Made by a program: the position numbers and the translations under genes
The notes under the pieces: model-generated
Database searches by the model: none
Told to the model about the DNA's origin: nothing
Seen by the model: only the letters and a program-made list of their open reading frames with translations
Shown: positions 16,881 to 26,201 of the stretch, piece after piece
Layout: each line of letters opens with the position of its first letter
Position numbering within the stretch: position 1 is the stretch's first letter
Assembly: GCF_000527155.1 (NCBI RefSeq)
Contig: NZ_AZUQ01000001.1
Span: 3,471,420-3,535,419 of the forward strand
Origin: Haloglycomyces albus DSM 45210
GTDB taxonomy: Bacteria > Actinomycetota > Actinomycetes > Mycobacteriales > Micromonosporaceae
Reading direction: 5' to 3'
DNA length: 64,000 bases

Positions 16881-18911
16881 GTGGAACCTCCGACTCCCGG
16901 GTACCCCACCCCACCCCACCGTAATTCACCACCGACCGACCATAGGGCCTGGTGGAACGGACCCGAATCCAGTGCCTCTCCACTCTGGATTCCCGGCAGC
17001 ATCGCCCTGCAGGCCGTACTGGCCGCCTTCATTGCCTTTCCCGGTGTGGACATCGGCATAGGGCTCGCGCTCATTGGAATCCTGTCCATCGCCATCCCGA
17101 CGTTCGTCGCCCGGCATCGCCTGACGTCCTTCGGCTGGACGGCAGCCGCCCTATCCGCCGCGCTCTGGGCCATGGTCGCCGTGCGGGATGCCAACTGGTT
17201 GGCGGTTTTGTGCGCGCTGACGGCGATTGCCTTGACCCCGATCGCCCTGTCGCAACCGCGGCGTTTTACCGGATTTTTTCGCAGCGTATTCGAAACACTG
17301 TCCGGATGCGTCGATGCGGCGAACTGGACGACCGGCTCCTTCCGGTCACGAATTCCCACCGGTTCGACTGGTCGTGTCGGTATCACCGTCCTGATCACCA
17401 TGGGTCTACTGGTAGTGTTCACCACCTTGTTCGCCTATGCCGATCCGGATTTCGCCGCCCTGATCCTCTCGTTGATTCCACAGTGGGACATCGCTTCCTT
17501 CACGTGGAGTGTCATCGTGGCAGGACTGGTCGCCGGCTCCGCCACCCTGTGGGCCTACATGGCGGCCTCTCGGTCGATCCAGGTCGACCGAGATTCGCAA
17601 CCCCGTCAACCGGTCAGCCTGTTCGAGTTCGCTCTTCCACTGGCGGCGCTGAACATTCTGTTCTTCGTTTTTGTGGGGGTGCAGGCCGGTCGGCTGTTCG
17701 GCGGTTCGGACCGTATCGGTTCGGTCGAGGAACTCACCGTGGCCAGCTACGCCCGGACCGGTTTCGCCGAACTCGGTTTCGCCTCCGCTCTCACCCTCGC
17801 CGTCATCGTCGTCGCAGCGTGGAAGGCCCCCACCGCCTCCCAAAAGGAACGCCTTGCCACCCGCGTCCTCCTCGGTGGAATCTGCGTCTTGACGCTCCTC
17901 GTGGTCGCTTCCGCGATTCAACGCATGACGCTGTACTTCGACGCCTTCGGTCTGACTCGCCTGCGCCTGACGGCCTTCGCAGGCGAACTCTGGATCGGCG
18001 GCATGTTCGTTCTACTACTCGCCTGCCTGTGGCGTCTGCGCGCAAACTGGCTGCACCGTGGCGTCGTCTTGTTCAGCGCCGCGATTCTACTCGGACTGGC
18101 GCTGATCAACCCGGACCGATTCATTGCGCAGTACAATATCGACCATCAGACGGCCGGCGACGGCGTCGACGCCGCTTACCTGTCCGGGCTGTCGCACGAT
18201 GCGATTCCCGCGATCATGGATATCGAGGACGAGGAACTACGCGAATGCGTAATCAGCATGTCCGATTGGGAGGACAACCGCCCGTTCACCGCCGGCAATC
18301 TGGGTTATTGGCTGGGCCGCAATGCCACTGGGGACGGTTCGCCCACCTCGTCTACCTGTCCGAGGAGTAGTAGCCCAGACGACCAGGCAGTCTCACCTCC
18401 GGTTCCAACGGACCGGCCGACGTCACAAGACGACCGCTTCTTCATTCACAACTGCCCCGATCTTCCGCTACGCTCCGCTGAAACATATTTCGGACGCGAC
18501 TCGGCGAAAGGTTACGATACGTTTATCTATGACTATGGCAACTCACATGCCATGAGTTCGGATCTTTCGCAAGAGCCCTATTTGCACTGCGCGTATACCA
18601 CCTCCAACGACGGAACCGTCACCGTTAGCCTGAAACAATGGCCGTCTGCCGACGAGGCGTTGCAGGAGTTCAGCTCGATCGAGCTGAACGAGGCGGAATC
18701 GAATGAGGCTCAAGCCGAAACGTGGCCGGAGGCTCCGGTAACCGGTCTCGCCCAAGACGAAGGCGACCCCACCGTTACCGCCAAAGCGATCGATGATGAT
18801 CATATGACCGTTGAGGTAGGCATTAGCGGACACGATGCGGCGGACGAAGACGACGTTCGCCAAGCCGCCCTGTCGGTTGCCCGCGACACACTGACGGATT
18901 ACATGGACTAG
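16881..18911 (+). CDS. DUF4173-type polytopic membrane protein with extracytoplasmic tail
   Basis: The 676-residue protein begins with a proline-rich cytoplasmic segment followed by about twelve predicted helices up to about residue 430. Phrases such as VASYARTGFAELGFASALTLAVI and MTLYFDAFGLTRLRL are typical of DUF4173/DUF4153 proteins, whose biochemical role is unknown. GTG at 16881 is preferred because GAGAGGA lies seven bases upstream; ATG 16875 is too close to it. After a Ser/Pro/Thr-rich linker, the last 170 residues form a soluble acidic domain with two cysteines (NCPDLP and LHCAY) that is not part of the usual DUF and probably faces outward. Confidence 0.8.
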   Translation: MEPPTPGYPTPPHRNSPPTDHRAWWNGPESSASPLWIPGSIALQAVLAAFIAFPGVDIGIGLALIGILSIAIPTFVARHRLTSFGWTAAALSAALWAMVAVRDANWLAVLCALTAIALTPIALSQPRRFTGFFRSVFETLSGCVDAANWTTGSFRSRIPTGSTGRVGITVLITMGLLVVFTTLFAYADPDFAALILSLIPQWDIASFTWSVIVAGLVAGSATLWAYMAASRSIQVDRDSQPRQPVSLFEFALPLAALNILFFVFVGVQAGRLFGGSDRIGSVEELTVASYARTGFAELGFASALTLAVIVVAAWKAPTASQKERLATRVLLGGICVLTLLVVASAIQRMTLYFDAFGLTRLRLTAFAGELWIGGMFVLLLACLWRLRANWLHRGVVLFSAAILLGLALINPDRFIAQYNIDHQTAGDGVDAAYLSGLSHDAIPAIMDIEDEELRECVISMSDWEDNRPFTAGNLGYWLGRNATGDGSPTSSTCPRSSSPDDQAVSPPVPTDRPTSQDDRFFIHNCPDLPLRSAETYFGRDSAKGYDTFIYDYGNSHAMSSDLSQEPYLHCAYTTSNDGTVTVSLKQWPSADEALQEFSSIELNEAESNEAQAETWPEAPVTGLAQDEGDPTVTAKAIDDDHMTVEVGISGHDAADEDDVRQAALSVARDTLTDYMD

Positions 18912-18953
18912 ACTTTTAAGAATTCATGTAACACGATTTGACTGAGGTGTGCA

Positions 18954-20861
18954 GTGCGGTCCGACGTACTCATTGTGGGAGCCGGTCTGGCAGGACTGGT
19001 CTGCGCCACCGAGCTGCTCGAACGCGGCAAACACGTCACGATAGTGGAACAAGAGGGCGAACAGTCCCTAGGCGGCCAGGCGTTCTGGTCCTTCGGGGGG
19101 TTGTTTCTGGTGGACTCCCCCGAACAGCGCCGCATGGGCATTCGCGACTCCTTCGACCTTGCCTGGCAGGATTGGTGCGGCTCCGCCGGTTTCGATCGCG
19201 ACGAGGATCTGTGGCCGCAGCGTTGGGCGCGAGCGTACGTCGAGTTCGCGGCCGAGGAAAAGCGGGATTGGCTGCGACGTCGAGGGTTTCGCTTCTTTCC
19301 CGTCGTGGGATGGGCCGAGCGTGGCGGGTATACCGCTGAAAGCCATGGAAACTCGGTTCCTCGGTTTCACATCACCTGGGGAACCGGACCGGCCGTGGTG
19401 GAACCCTTCGCTCGATCAGTGCGACGCGCGGTAGAAGACGGTCGCGCCGCCCTTGCCTTCCGTCACCGAGTGGATCGGCTCCTCACCGAGGTCGACGAGT
19501 CCGGTAATACCGTCATCGGCGGCGTCGAAGGGACGGTTCTCGCTCCCGACCGTGCCCCGCGCGGAGTCAGCACCAATCGCGAAGAAGTCGAACGCTTCCA
19601 CTTCCAGGCCGACGCCGTAGTCGTGGCCGGCGGCGGCATCGGCGGCGATATCGACCTGGTGCGGAAACACTGGCCCCGACGAATGGGCGCACCGCCTCGG
19701 CGCATGATACAAGGCGTCCCCAGCCACGTCGACGGTCGGATGCTGCAGATATCGGACGACGCCGGTGCGGAGTTGATCAATACCGACCGTATGTGGCACT
19801 ACACCGAAGGCGTGGAAAACTGGGACCCGATCTGGCCGCACCACGGTATCCGTATTCTTCCCGGACCGTCCTCGCTATGGCTGGACGCCACCGGTCAACG
19901 TCTCCCCATACCGCTGTTTCCCGGATTCGACTCGCTCGGGACCTTGGAGTACATCATGTCCACCGGACACGATTACACCTGGTTCATCTTGACCCAGAAG
20001 ATCATCGAGAAGGAGTTCGCGTTGTCGGGCTCGGAGCAGAATCCGGATCTGACGGGCAAAAGCGTCGTGAAGGTACTCCAGCGGGCGTTGCCGGGTGCGC
20101 CCGAACCCGTCGAGGCCTTCAAAGAGGAGGGCGCGGACTTCGTCGTCGCGGATGATCTCGACGAACTGGTGGCGGGCATGAACACCGTCGCCGACGGACC
20201 GAAGCTGGACGTCGAAGCGGTTCGAACGGTCATCGAGCGACGCGATCGGGAGCTTCGCAACGACTTCACCAAGGACGCCCAGATCGCGGCGCTGCGAGTG
20301 GCACGCAACTATCGTGGTGATCGTCGGATTCGCGTGGCCAAACCGCATCGGATTCTGGATCGGAAGGCCGGTCCGCTTATTGCGGTTCGGCTTAATATTC
20401 TCACCCGGAAAACCTTGGGTGGTTTGCACACCGACCTGCAGGGACGCGTTTTCGCCTCTAACGGCGAAGGGAGGACTCTGCAGGGACTGTACGCCGCCGG
20501 AGAGGCCTCGGGATTCGGCGGCGGCGGCATGCACGGCTATCGGTCGCTGGAGGGGACGTTCCTGGGAGGCTGCCTTTTTTCAGGACGTCAAGCCGCCCTG
20601 GGAGTCGATGCGGACCTGGAGTTAAAGAAAAGCCTTACCCTCGCCCCGATAGGTCGGTGCTTCGTCGACGATGTCCTTCCCGTCGAAGAGGTAGAAGGTG
20701 TTGAGACGCTCGGCGAGTTCTCCGGCTTTCGCATGGCGCATCCACACACGTTGCCCCAGCGACACGTCGTCGGCGGCCGCCCCTGTCAAGGGCGTCTGTA
20801 CTTCTCCGGCTCCCTCCGCCGTCGTGTAGCGCATCCGCGCAGGGTGGGCCACCGTCGGTAG
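18954..20861 (+). CDS. FAD-dependent dehydrogenase of the KsdD/fumarate reductase superfamily
   Basis: The protein starts at GTG 18954 (GAGGTG upstream) with the FAD motif DVLIVGAGLAGLVCATEL. It ends its conserved part with GLYAAGEASGFGGGGMHGYRSLEGTFLGGCLFSGR near 20590, the C-terminal FAD motif of this FAD-binding dehydrogenase family. Members oxidise steroids or other hydrophobic ketones, or reduce enoates; the substrate here is unknown. Family members are normally about 550 residues. This frame runs to 635 residues because no stop appears until 20861, and the extra 80 or so residues are antisense to the convergent gene and have no family character. Confidence 0.85.
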   Translation: MRSDVLIVGAGLAGLVCATELLERGKHVTIVEQEGEQSLGGQAFWSFGGLFLVDSPEQRRMGIRDSFDLAWQDWCGSAGFDRDEDLWPQRWARAYVEFAAEEKRDWLRRRGFRFFPVVGWAERGGYTAESHGNSVPRFHITWGTGPAVVEPFARSVRRAVEDGRAALAFRHRVDRLLTEVDESGNTVIGGVEGTVLAPDRAPRGVSTNREEVERFHFQADAVVVAGGGIGGDIDLVRKHWPRRMGAPPRRMIQGVPSHVDGRMLQISDDAGAELINTDRMWHYTEGVENWDPIWPHHGIRILPGPSSLWLDATGQRLPIPLFPGFDSLGTLEYIMSTGHDYTWFILTQKIIEKEFALSGSEQNPDLTGKSVVKVLQRALPGAPEPVEAFKEEGADFVVADDLDELVAGMNTVADGPKLDVEAVRTVIERRDRELRNDFTKDAQIAALRVARNYRGDRRIRVAKPHRILDRKAGPLIAVRLNILTRKTLGGLHTDLQGRVFASNGEGRTLQGLYAAGEASGFGGGGMHGYRSLEGTFLGGCLFSGRQAALGVDADLELKKSLTLAPIGRCFVDDVLPVEEVEGVETLGEFSGFRMAHPHTLPQRHVVGGRPCQGRLYFSGSLRRRVAHPRRVGHRR

Positions 20862-21809
20862 GCGATCCTTGCCGGGAGCTCCGGAGGCGATCCAACCGCC
20901 TCCTAGCGCCGTCACCGCTCCCGGTTTCGGCCGCCGCACCACGTCCAAAGCGAAATGAACCGCATTGCAGGGACGAATGGAGCGATAGCCGTCGAACAGC
21001 CCCGGGCCGTACAGGCCGGACCCCGCCGCTACCTCGGTTACCGCCGGTCCCGAGGCGGTGAACTCCAGGGACCCCGTTCCGCCTCCGTTCACGAATTCCA
21101 GATCGGTAAAAGAGCTCAGGCGTTCGACGATATCGGCACGACGGCGTAGTACATCGTGTCCGGACCAGCGCTTCAGCGCTCGGACGGCCGTATTCTTCAG
21201 TTTTTGACCCGGTACTCGGTCACCGACTCCGGCGATCTGTGCCTCATAGGCGAGAACCCCCACCAGTTTCGTCCCCGAACGTTTGTCGATATGTTTCGCC
21301 AACTCCTCGGCCTCTGCCGCGCTGTGAATCGGTGACCGCAGTGATCCGACCCGGATTCGACCGCCCCACAAGCGCAACGACATGTCTACGTCGAGGCACA
21401 AACGAAGTGGGCGCGAGGACGACGGCGCCACGTATCGCTCCAGGTACTCCAGATGCTCGATCGAATCGACGGTAACGGTAATGCGGGCGGTCGCCCGGTC
21501 GTCACGGGCCAAGCGCTGCAGTGCTTCTGTGTCGGTGGTGGGGTAAGCGACGAGAATATCGTCGAACTCCTCGGAGAGCCACAGGGCTTCGGGGAGGGTG
21601 AACGCCATGATCCCCTCGTAACCGGGGCGGCGCAGCACTCGTCGCAACAGAGTTCGATTGCGCAGCGATTTGGACGCGACACGGATCGGTTTACCGAGCG
21701 CGTGACGGCGCATGATGGCCGTATTGGTGTCAAAGGCACCGAGGTCTGCCACCGCGAACGGTGCGGACAGGCCTGCGGTGGAGCTGTCGAGGACCTCAAA
21801 GTCTGACAT
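20622..21809 (-). CDS. Alanine racemase-fold PLP enzyme (D-threonine aldolase/amino acid deaminase-like)
   Basis: The 395-residue protein has the N-terminal alanine racemase barrel with the PLP lysine in IRVASKSLRN, later motifs CLDVDMSL and FVNGGGTGSLEFT (phosphate-binding glycines), and a C-terminal DSD1-like metal-binding domain ending PTYRGEGKAFL. It belongs to the group annotated amino acid deaminase/aldolase; the exact substrate is not evident. ATG 21809 is preferred over 21827 because AAGGA lies eight bases upstream. Its end is overlapped for 240 bases by run-on of the FAD dehydrogenase frame. Actinobacterial genomes often pair it with the oxidase that follows at 22053. Confidence 0.87.
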   Translation of the reverse strand: MSDFEVLDSSTAGLSAPFAVADLGAFDTNTAIMRRHALGKPIRVASKSLRNRTLLRRVLRRPGYEGIMAFTLPEALWLSEEFDDILVAYPTTDTEALQRLARDDRATARITVTVDSIEHLEYLERYVAPSSSRPLRLCLDVDMSLRLWGGRIRVGSLRSPIHSAAEAEELAKHIDKRSGTKLVGVLAYEAQIAGVGDRVPGQKLKNTAVRALKRWSGHDVLRRRADIVERLSSFTDLEFVNGGGTGSLEFTASGPAVTEVAAGSGLYGPGLFDGYRSIRPCNAVHFALDVVRRPKPGAVTALGGGWIASGAPGKDRLPTVAHPARMRYTTAEGAGEVQTPLTGAAADDVSLGQRVWMRHAKAGELAERLNTFYLFDGKDIVDEAPTYRGEGKAFL

Positions 21810-22052
21810 GACGGATTCCTTTTCCATTGCCGGTCAACTGGTCACGCATACCGAACAGCGAGCGGATCCGGGGCGCGTTCACCTCTACCCGCTGCATCAA
21901 CTATAGTTCTACTCACATTAACCATACGAAGAGATGTTCCCATCCATCATATTGCCGTATCAACGCAGCGACACGGCCGGACGATGGCCCGAAATCTCTA
22001 CGATGGCGACCGACTGAATCGGACGGACACCGGCGCATCAGAAAGTAGCATC

Positions 22053-23348
22053 ATGGCACGCTGGAGCAATTGGTCGGCCACGGTCGACGCATCCGGGATC
22101 GAGATGATTCGCCCCGTGGATCGCGAAGAGCTCATGACCTCGGCGGCCCACCTCTTCCATCAAGGAAGGCGAGTTCGCCCGCTGGGGAACGGCCATTCCT
22201 TCAGCGCGGTCGGCGAACCTAACGACACGGCGGTCGACCTCTCCCTACTCGACTCGGTCGTGTCGGTGGACCGACGTCGCTCTCAAGTCACCGTCGAAGC
22301 GGGCATGAGCCTGCGACGCTTGAATACCGTGCTTGACGCCCACGGCCTCGCCTTGGAAAACATGGGCGACATCGATCGCCAGACCGTGTCCGGCGCACTG
22401 TCGACCGGAACGCATGGGACGGGAGCGTCCTTCGGTGGCCTGGCCACACAGGTACGTGGTGTGGAACTGCTGACTCCCGACGGAGACGTCGTTGCGGTGA
22501 ACGAATCGAACGACGATTTCCAAGGAATGGTGATCGCTCTGGGAGCCTTGGGCATCGTCGTCTCCGTCACCCTACAATGCGTACCGGCGTTTCGGCTCGA
22601 AGCGCGAGAAGCCCCCATGCGGGTGGACGAACTCCTTCCCCGGCTCGACGAATTCGCCGACGGGACCGATCATTTCGAGTTCTACTGGTTTCCCAATACT
22701 CACACCACGCTCACCAAGCGCAACCGCCGCCTGCCTCGCGAGGAGTTCGCGTCCCCTCCGGGACGATTGAGCTACTGGTGGAACGAATCCTTCACCGAAA
22801 ACATCCTGTTCCACGCCACCAACCGAATCGGGTCGCTCGTCTCCCCCGGCATTCCCCGCCTCAACCGCGCTGCGGCACGTTTCGTCAGCGCTCGTCATTA
22901 CACCGACACCTCGCACCGCGTCTTCACCTCTCCCCGCACTGTCGTCTTCCGTGAAATGGAGTACGCCCTGCCCCGCCACTGCGTTCACGACGCCCTCCGC
23001 GAACTGATGCGCTACATGGATCGAAGCCGAACGCAGGTGTCGTTTCCGGTGGAAGTACGTTTCGCGCGCGCCGACGACCTCTGGCTGTCGACCGCTCACC
23101 AGCGCGACACCGCCTATATCGCGGTCCACCAGTATCATCGCAATCCCCATCGGAAGTTCTTTGCCGCCGCGGAACGGATCTTCGGCGCTTTCGAGGGCCG
23201 CCCGCACTGGGGAAAACTGCACGGCCTCGATGCGACTCGTTTGGCTGAGCTGTACCCACGCTTCACGGACTTCCGGGAACTGCGGGATCGTTACGACCCA
23301 CAGCGCCGGTTGACCAACCGATACCTCAATCGAGTGCTGGGAGACTAG
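22053..23348 (+). CDS. FAD-linked sugar-lactone/alditol oxidase family protein
   Basis: This 431-residue VAO-type flavoprotein has an N-terminal FAD_binding_4 domain with VRPLGNGHSFSAV, whose histidine is the covalent FAD attachment site in alditol and aldonolactone oxidases, and GALSTGTHGTG. A C-terminal ALO domain ends RPHWGKLHG with LTNRYLNRVLG. The family includes D-arabinono-1,4-lactone oxidase, L-gulonolactone oxidase and xylitol oxidase; which substrate is used cannot be said. ATG 22053 starts the conserved part, with a weak GAAAG upstream. It is divergent from the racemase-fold gene, from which it is separated by about 240 bases. Confidence 0.9.
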   Translation: MARWSNWSATVDASGIEMIRPVDREELMTSAAHLFHQGRRVRPLGNGHSFSAVGEPNDTAVDLSLLDSVVSVDRRRSQVTVEAGMSLRRLNTVLDAHGLALENMGDIDRQTVSGALSTGTHGTGASFGGLATQVRGVELLTPDGDVVAVNESNDDFQGMVIALGALGIVVSVTLQCVPAFRLEAREAPMRVDELLPRLDEFADGTDHFEFYWFPNTHTTLTKRNRRLPREEFASPPGRLSYWWNESFTENILFHATNRIGSLVSPGIPRLNRAAARFVSARHYTDTSHRVFTSPRTVVFREMEYALPRHCVHDALRELMRYMDRSRTQVSFPVEVRFARADDLWLSTAHQRDTAYIAVHQYHRNPHRKFFAAAERIFGAFEGRPHWGKLHGLDATRLAELYPRFTDFRELRDRYDPQRRLTNRYLNRVLGD

Positions 23349-23408
23349 CCTCCACTCCGGTGCCTTACTATGTGTAATTGAATGACTCTCATTTGATGTA
23401 ATCATGGC

Positions 23409-24170
23409 ATGCGTACCATTTTTAAACTTTTCACGACGGCCGGTGCGGCCGCGCTGACGCTGGGACTTCCCGCCTCTGCCGCTGGAGCGGCCGAATCCAC
23501 CGGTGCTGAGGGACCGGAAGAATTCGTTGAGGCCCTACCCGACGGGCAGCACGTCACTGTCAATCTCAAAGATCACCCCGAGCTACCACTGGGGCTCGAC
23601 GAGGACGGTCTGGCGCTGACCTCCGAAGGTGACCACTGGATCATTCGCGACGTCACCGTCGCCCCGGACGACGACTACGACCTCCAGGTCTCCCAGGTCA
23701 TTCACTCCGAAACCGGCCGTTGCCTCAGCGCGGCGGAAAGCGATGTCGACGCCGTTTCGCGACCGGTACTGGTCGACTGCCCGGAGGCCACCGCATGGAA
23801 TGTACAGGTGGACTGGAATAAGACCCCCTATGACTTCGCCTTTTTCGCTCCCGACGGGCGCACCCTGCAAACCGAGGGGCACAGGGCCGAGCCGAACGAA
23901 CCCGTCATTCTGCGAGCGCCGGGCGAATGCACCAAAGGCACGTGCCATTTTGAGGAATGGCACGTGACATTCGCCGATGAAGGACCCGGTGCTCCGGTCG
24001 ATCATGAATCGCCGGAGTCGTCCGCCCAGTCCAAGGACGAAGGCGAACCCACGCTGGCCACAACGGGTCTTGACATGACGGTACTCGCTGCCGCGACCGC
24101 GTTCGCCCTTCTGCTCGCCGCAGGGGCCGTCGTCTTCCTTCGATTCCAGCGCACCAAAAACAATTGGTGA
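23409..24170 (+). CDS. Secreted LAxTG-type wall-anchored protein
   Basis: The 253-residue precursor has a signal peptide (about 1-28, ending ASAAGAAE), a middle domain with three cysteines in GRCLSAAES, LVDCPEA and ECTKGTCHFEEW that resembles a lectin-like beta-trefoil repeat, a low-complexity acidic linker, and the sorting signal LATTG followed by a hydrophobic helix and a positive tail. LAxTG is the pentapeptide used by class E sortases of actinobacteria. The protein is therefore probably linked to the cell wall. A sortase gene is present at 41262, but it looks like class F, so the responsible enzyme may lie outside the window. Confidence 0.75.
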   Translation: MRTIFKLFTTAGAAALTLGLPASAAGAAESTGAEGPEEFVEALPDGQHVTVNLKDHPELPLGLDEDGLALTSEGDHWIIRDVTVAPDDDYDLQVSQVIHSETGRCLSAAESDVDAVSRPVLVDCPEATAWNVQVDWNKTPYDFAFFAPDGRTLQTEGHRAEPNEPVILRAPGECTKGTCHFEEWHVTFADEGPGAPVDHESPESSAQSKDEGEPTLATTGLDMTVLAAATAFALLLAAGAVVFLRFQRTKNNW

Positions 24171-24201
24171 CGCGTCACACGTATCAGATAATGAGATGCG
24201 C

Positions 24202-24236
24202 TTGGTGGGCGTCACAGTGAGTGTCATAATTCTCGC
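24202..24236 (+). promoter_or_regulatory. Candidate promoter for the cimA leader
   Basis: TTGGTG (24202-24207) and CATAAT (24225-24230) are separated by 17 bases, close to the housekeeping sigma consensus. The first purine at the expected distance is A24237, the A of a small ATG frame, so the transcript may begin leaderless on that codon. Confidence 0.55.
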
Positions 24237-24293
24237 ATGACTCAACAATGGCACGTCATGATTATGTGCGCCGAGCGCGTGTACGGCTGTTAG
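24237..24293 (+). CDS. Possible 18-codon leader peptide of cimA
   Basis: ATG 24237 opens an 18-codon frame (product MTQQWHVMIMCAERVYGC) at the predicted transcription start, so it would be translated leaderless. Codons 13-16 are the 5' arm of a 9-bp stem (24274-24282 with 24311-24319) that abuts an intrinsic terminator. This layout fits a translated attenuator leader. Against it, the peptide is not rich in isoleucine or another branched-chain residue (one Ile, two Val), and no exclusive antiterminator is visible. Confidence 0.35.
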   Translation: MTQQWHVMIMCAERVYGC

Positions 24294-24319
24294 ACCCAGC
24301 GTCTCACCCGACACGCGCT

Positions 24320-24350
24320 AGACCTTCCGCATCCTGCGGGAGGTCTTTTT
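24320..24350 (+). terminator. Intrinsic terminator/attenuator in the cimA leader
   Basis: A 12-bp stem with one G-T pair (24320-24331 with 24335-24346), a three-base loop and a run of five T residues form a textbook intrinsic terminator. It lies downstream of the candidate promoter and 84 bases before the cimA start, so it would end cimA transcription early unless relieved. It could alternatively end the upstream wall-protein transcript. Confidence 0.75.
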
Positions 24351-24433
24351 GTTTGGGTAATAAAAACCGTCCTGTCGGCGGGAGCCCGTGGTACAGGCAG
24401 GAAATATCGCACAGTTCGAGGCGGGAGTAAACC

Positions 24434-26074
24434 GTGAGATATTCGCACGATACGAACGATACAGACCCCACAGAGTCTCCATCGACACCGACTGATTTCC
24501 ATATCTTTGACACGACGCTACGCGATGGCGCCCAAATGGAAGGGCTCCGTTACTCCGTCGCGGACAAGATGTCCGTTGCCCGCCTCATCGACGAGTTGGG
24601 AGTCGACTACATCGAAGGCGGCTGGCCCGGGGCCCTGCCGTCGGATACCGAGTTCTTCGAGCGCGCGTCTGAGGAAATCAACTTCAAACACGCCAAGCTG
24701 GTCGCCTTCGGTATGACCCGTCGTGCCGGCATCGCGGCCGCCGACGACGAGGGATTGGGCGCGCTCATCGATTCACGTGCTCCCACTCTGTGTCTGGTCG
24801 CCAAGTCCGATATTCGCCACGTCCGTCACGCACTGAAGGCCTCTCCGGCCGAGAATCTGGAAATGATCCGTGATTCCATTTCCTACGGGCGCGAATACGA
24901 TCGGGAGGTGTTCATCGATTGTGAGCACTTCTTCGACGGCTTTCGGCATTCTCCGGACTATGCCACCACGGTCGTCAAGTCGTCCTTTGACGCCGGCGCC
25001 GACGTCGTGGTTCTGTGCGACACCAACGGTGGCTCGATTCCCTCCGATATCGCGCGGATCATCGGCGACCTCCGCTCCCGCCTCGCCGACACCATGCGCC
25101 CCGAGGATATCCGCCTTGGCATCCATGCCCAGAACGACACCGGCTGTGCGGTGGCGAATACTTTGACGGCCGTGGAATCGGGGGTCATGCACGTTCAGGG
25201 GACGGCCAACGGTTACGGCGAGCGACCGGGAAACGCCGATATCTTCAGCGTTATCGGGGGTTTGCAGACCAAGATGGGGATGCGGGTCCTACCTCCCGGG
25301 GGCCTGGAGAAGATGACTCATACCTCGCACTCCATTGCCGCCATTGCGAACATGCCACCCAATGAACACGCGCCGTACGTGGGGCACGCCGCGTTCGCGC
25401 ATAAAGCCGGACTGCACGCCTCCGCCATCAAAACCGATCCGGGTCTGTACAACCATATCGACCCGCAGGTGGTGGGCAATGACATGCGTATTTTGGTCAC
25501 CGAGATGGCGGGGCGCGCTTCGATCGAACTGAAGAGCCGGGATTTGGGGATCGAGTTGCGTGGACAGAAGGACGTTTTGGATCGCGTCACCAAGCGGGTC
25601 AAGGATCTGGAGGCTCAAGGCTGGTCGTTCGAGGCCGCCGACGCTTCCTTTGAACTGCTCTTGGACGATGAGCTGCCGCAGGCGAATCGGGTCGTTCGCC
25701 CGTTCACGGTGGCCTCGTATCGGGTGATCATCGATCATACTCGGGACGGTTCGGTGGTGTGTGAGGCGACGGTTCGCTTGGAGGTTGACGGGGAACAAAC
25801 GATCACCACGGCCCAGGCCCGCGGACCGGTCAACGCATTGGACGCGGCGTTGCGACAGGCCTTGGCGGAACGGTTCCCGGGGCTGTCGGAAATCAATCTC
25901 TCCGATTACAAGGTCCGTATCCTGGCGGGAACCAGTGGTACTGAAGCCATCACTCGGGTATTGACGACTTTGAGCGACGGCGATGACGAATGGACGACCG
26001 TTGGAGTGGACGACAACATCGTGGAGGCGTCGTGGCGCGCCCTCATCGATGCGTTGACCTACCGCCTGCGATGA
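24434..26074 (+). CDS. cimA: (R)-citramalate synthase
   Basis: CimA condenses pyruvate with acetyl-CoA to citramalate, the entry to the threonine-independent isoleucine route. The 546-residue protein has the DRE-TIM motif FDTTLRDGAQMEG at the N-terminus, the metal-site motif GIHAQNDTG, NGYGERPGNADIF and a C-terminal LeuA-type allosteric domain beginning near residue 410. The MEG form after DGAQ and the overall length match the long citramalate synthase group rather than LeuA. GTG at 24434 has GGGAG six bases upstream. The preceding leader contains a promoter and terminator and suggests attenuation. Confidence 0.93.
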   Translation: MRYSHDTNDTDPTESPSTPTDFHIFDTTLRDGAQMEGLRYSVADKMSVARLIDELGVDYIEGGWPGALPSDTEFFERASEEINFKHAKLVAFGMTRRAGIAAADDEGLGALIDSRAPTLCLVAKSDIRHVRHALKASPAENLEMIRDSISYGREYDREVFIDCEHFFDGFRHSPDYATTVVKSSFDAGADVVVLCDTNGGSIPSDIARIIGDLRSRLADTMRPEDIRLGIHAQNDTGCAVANTLTAVESGVMHVQGTANGYGERPGNADIFSVIGGLQTKMGMRVLPPGGLEKMTHTSHSIAAIANMPPNEHAPYVGHAAFAHKAGLHASAIKTDPGLYNHIDPQVVGNDMRILVTEMAGRASIELKSRDLGIELRGQKDVLDRVTKRVKDLEAQGWSFEAADASFELLLDDELPQANRVVRPFTVASYRVIIDHTRDGSVVCEATVRLEVDGEQTITTAQARGPVNALDAALRQALAERFPGLSEINLSDYKVRILAGTSGTEAITRVLTTLSDGDDEWTTVGVDDNIVEASWRALIDALTYRLR

Positions 26075-26156
26075 CGTCGTTGCCCGTCTCCGGCTGGGAA
26101 ACGTATACGCGCCGGTGGCGTGGTTTCACTCCACCGTACAATGGAATCGGATAACC

Positions 26157-26193
26157 CTGTGGGGCCGAGAACGGAATAGTCTCGGCCCCACAG
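26157..26193. terminator. Bidirectional terminator after cimA
   Basis: A perfect 14-bp stem (26157-26170 with 26180-26193) and a nine-base loop separate the converging cimA and propeller genes. It lies 82 bases from the cimA stop and nine bases from the other stop, so it could serve both. Confidence 0.75.
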
Positions 26194-26201
26194 CTCTGAT
26201 T

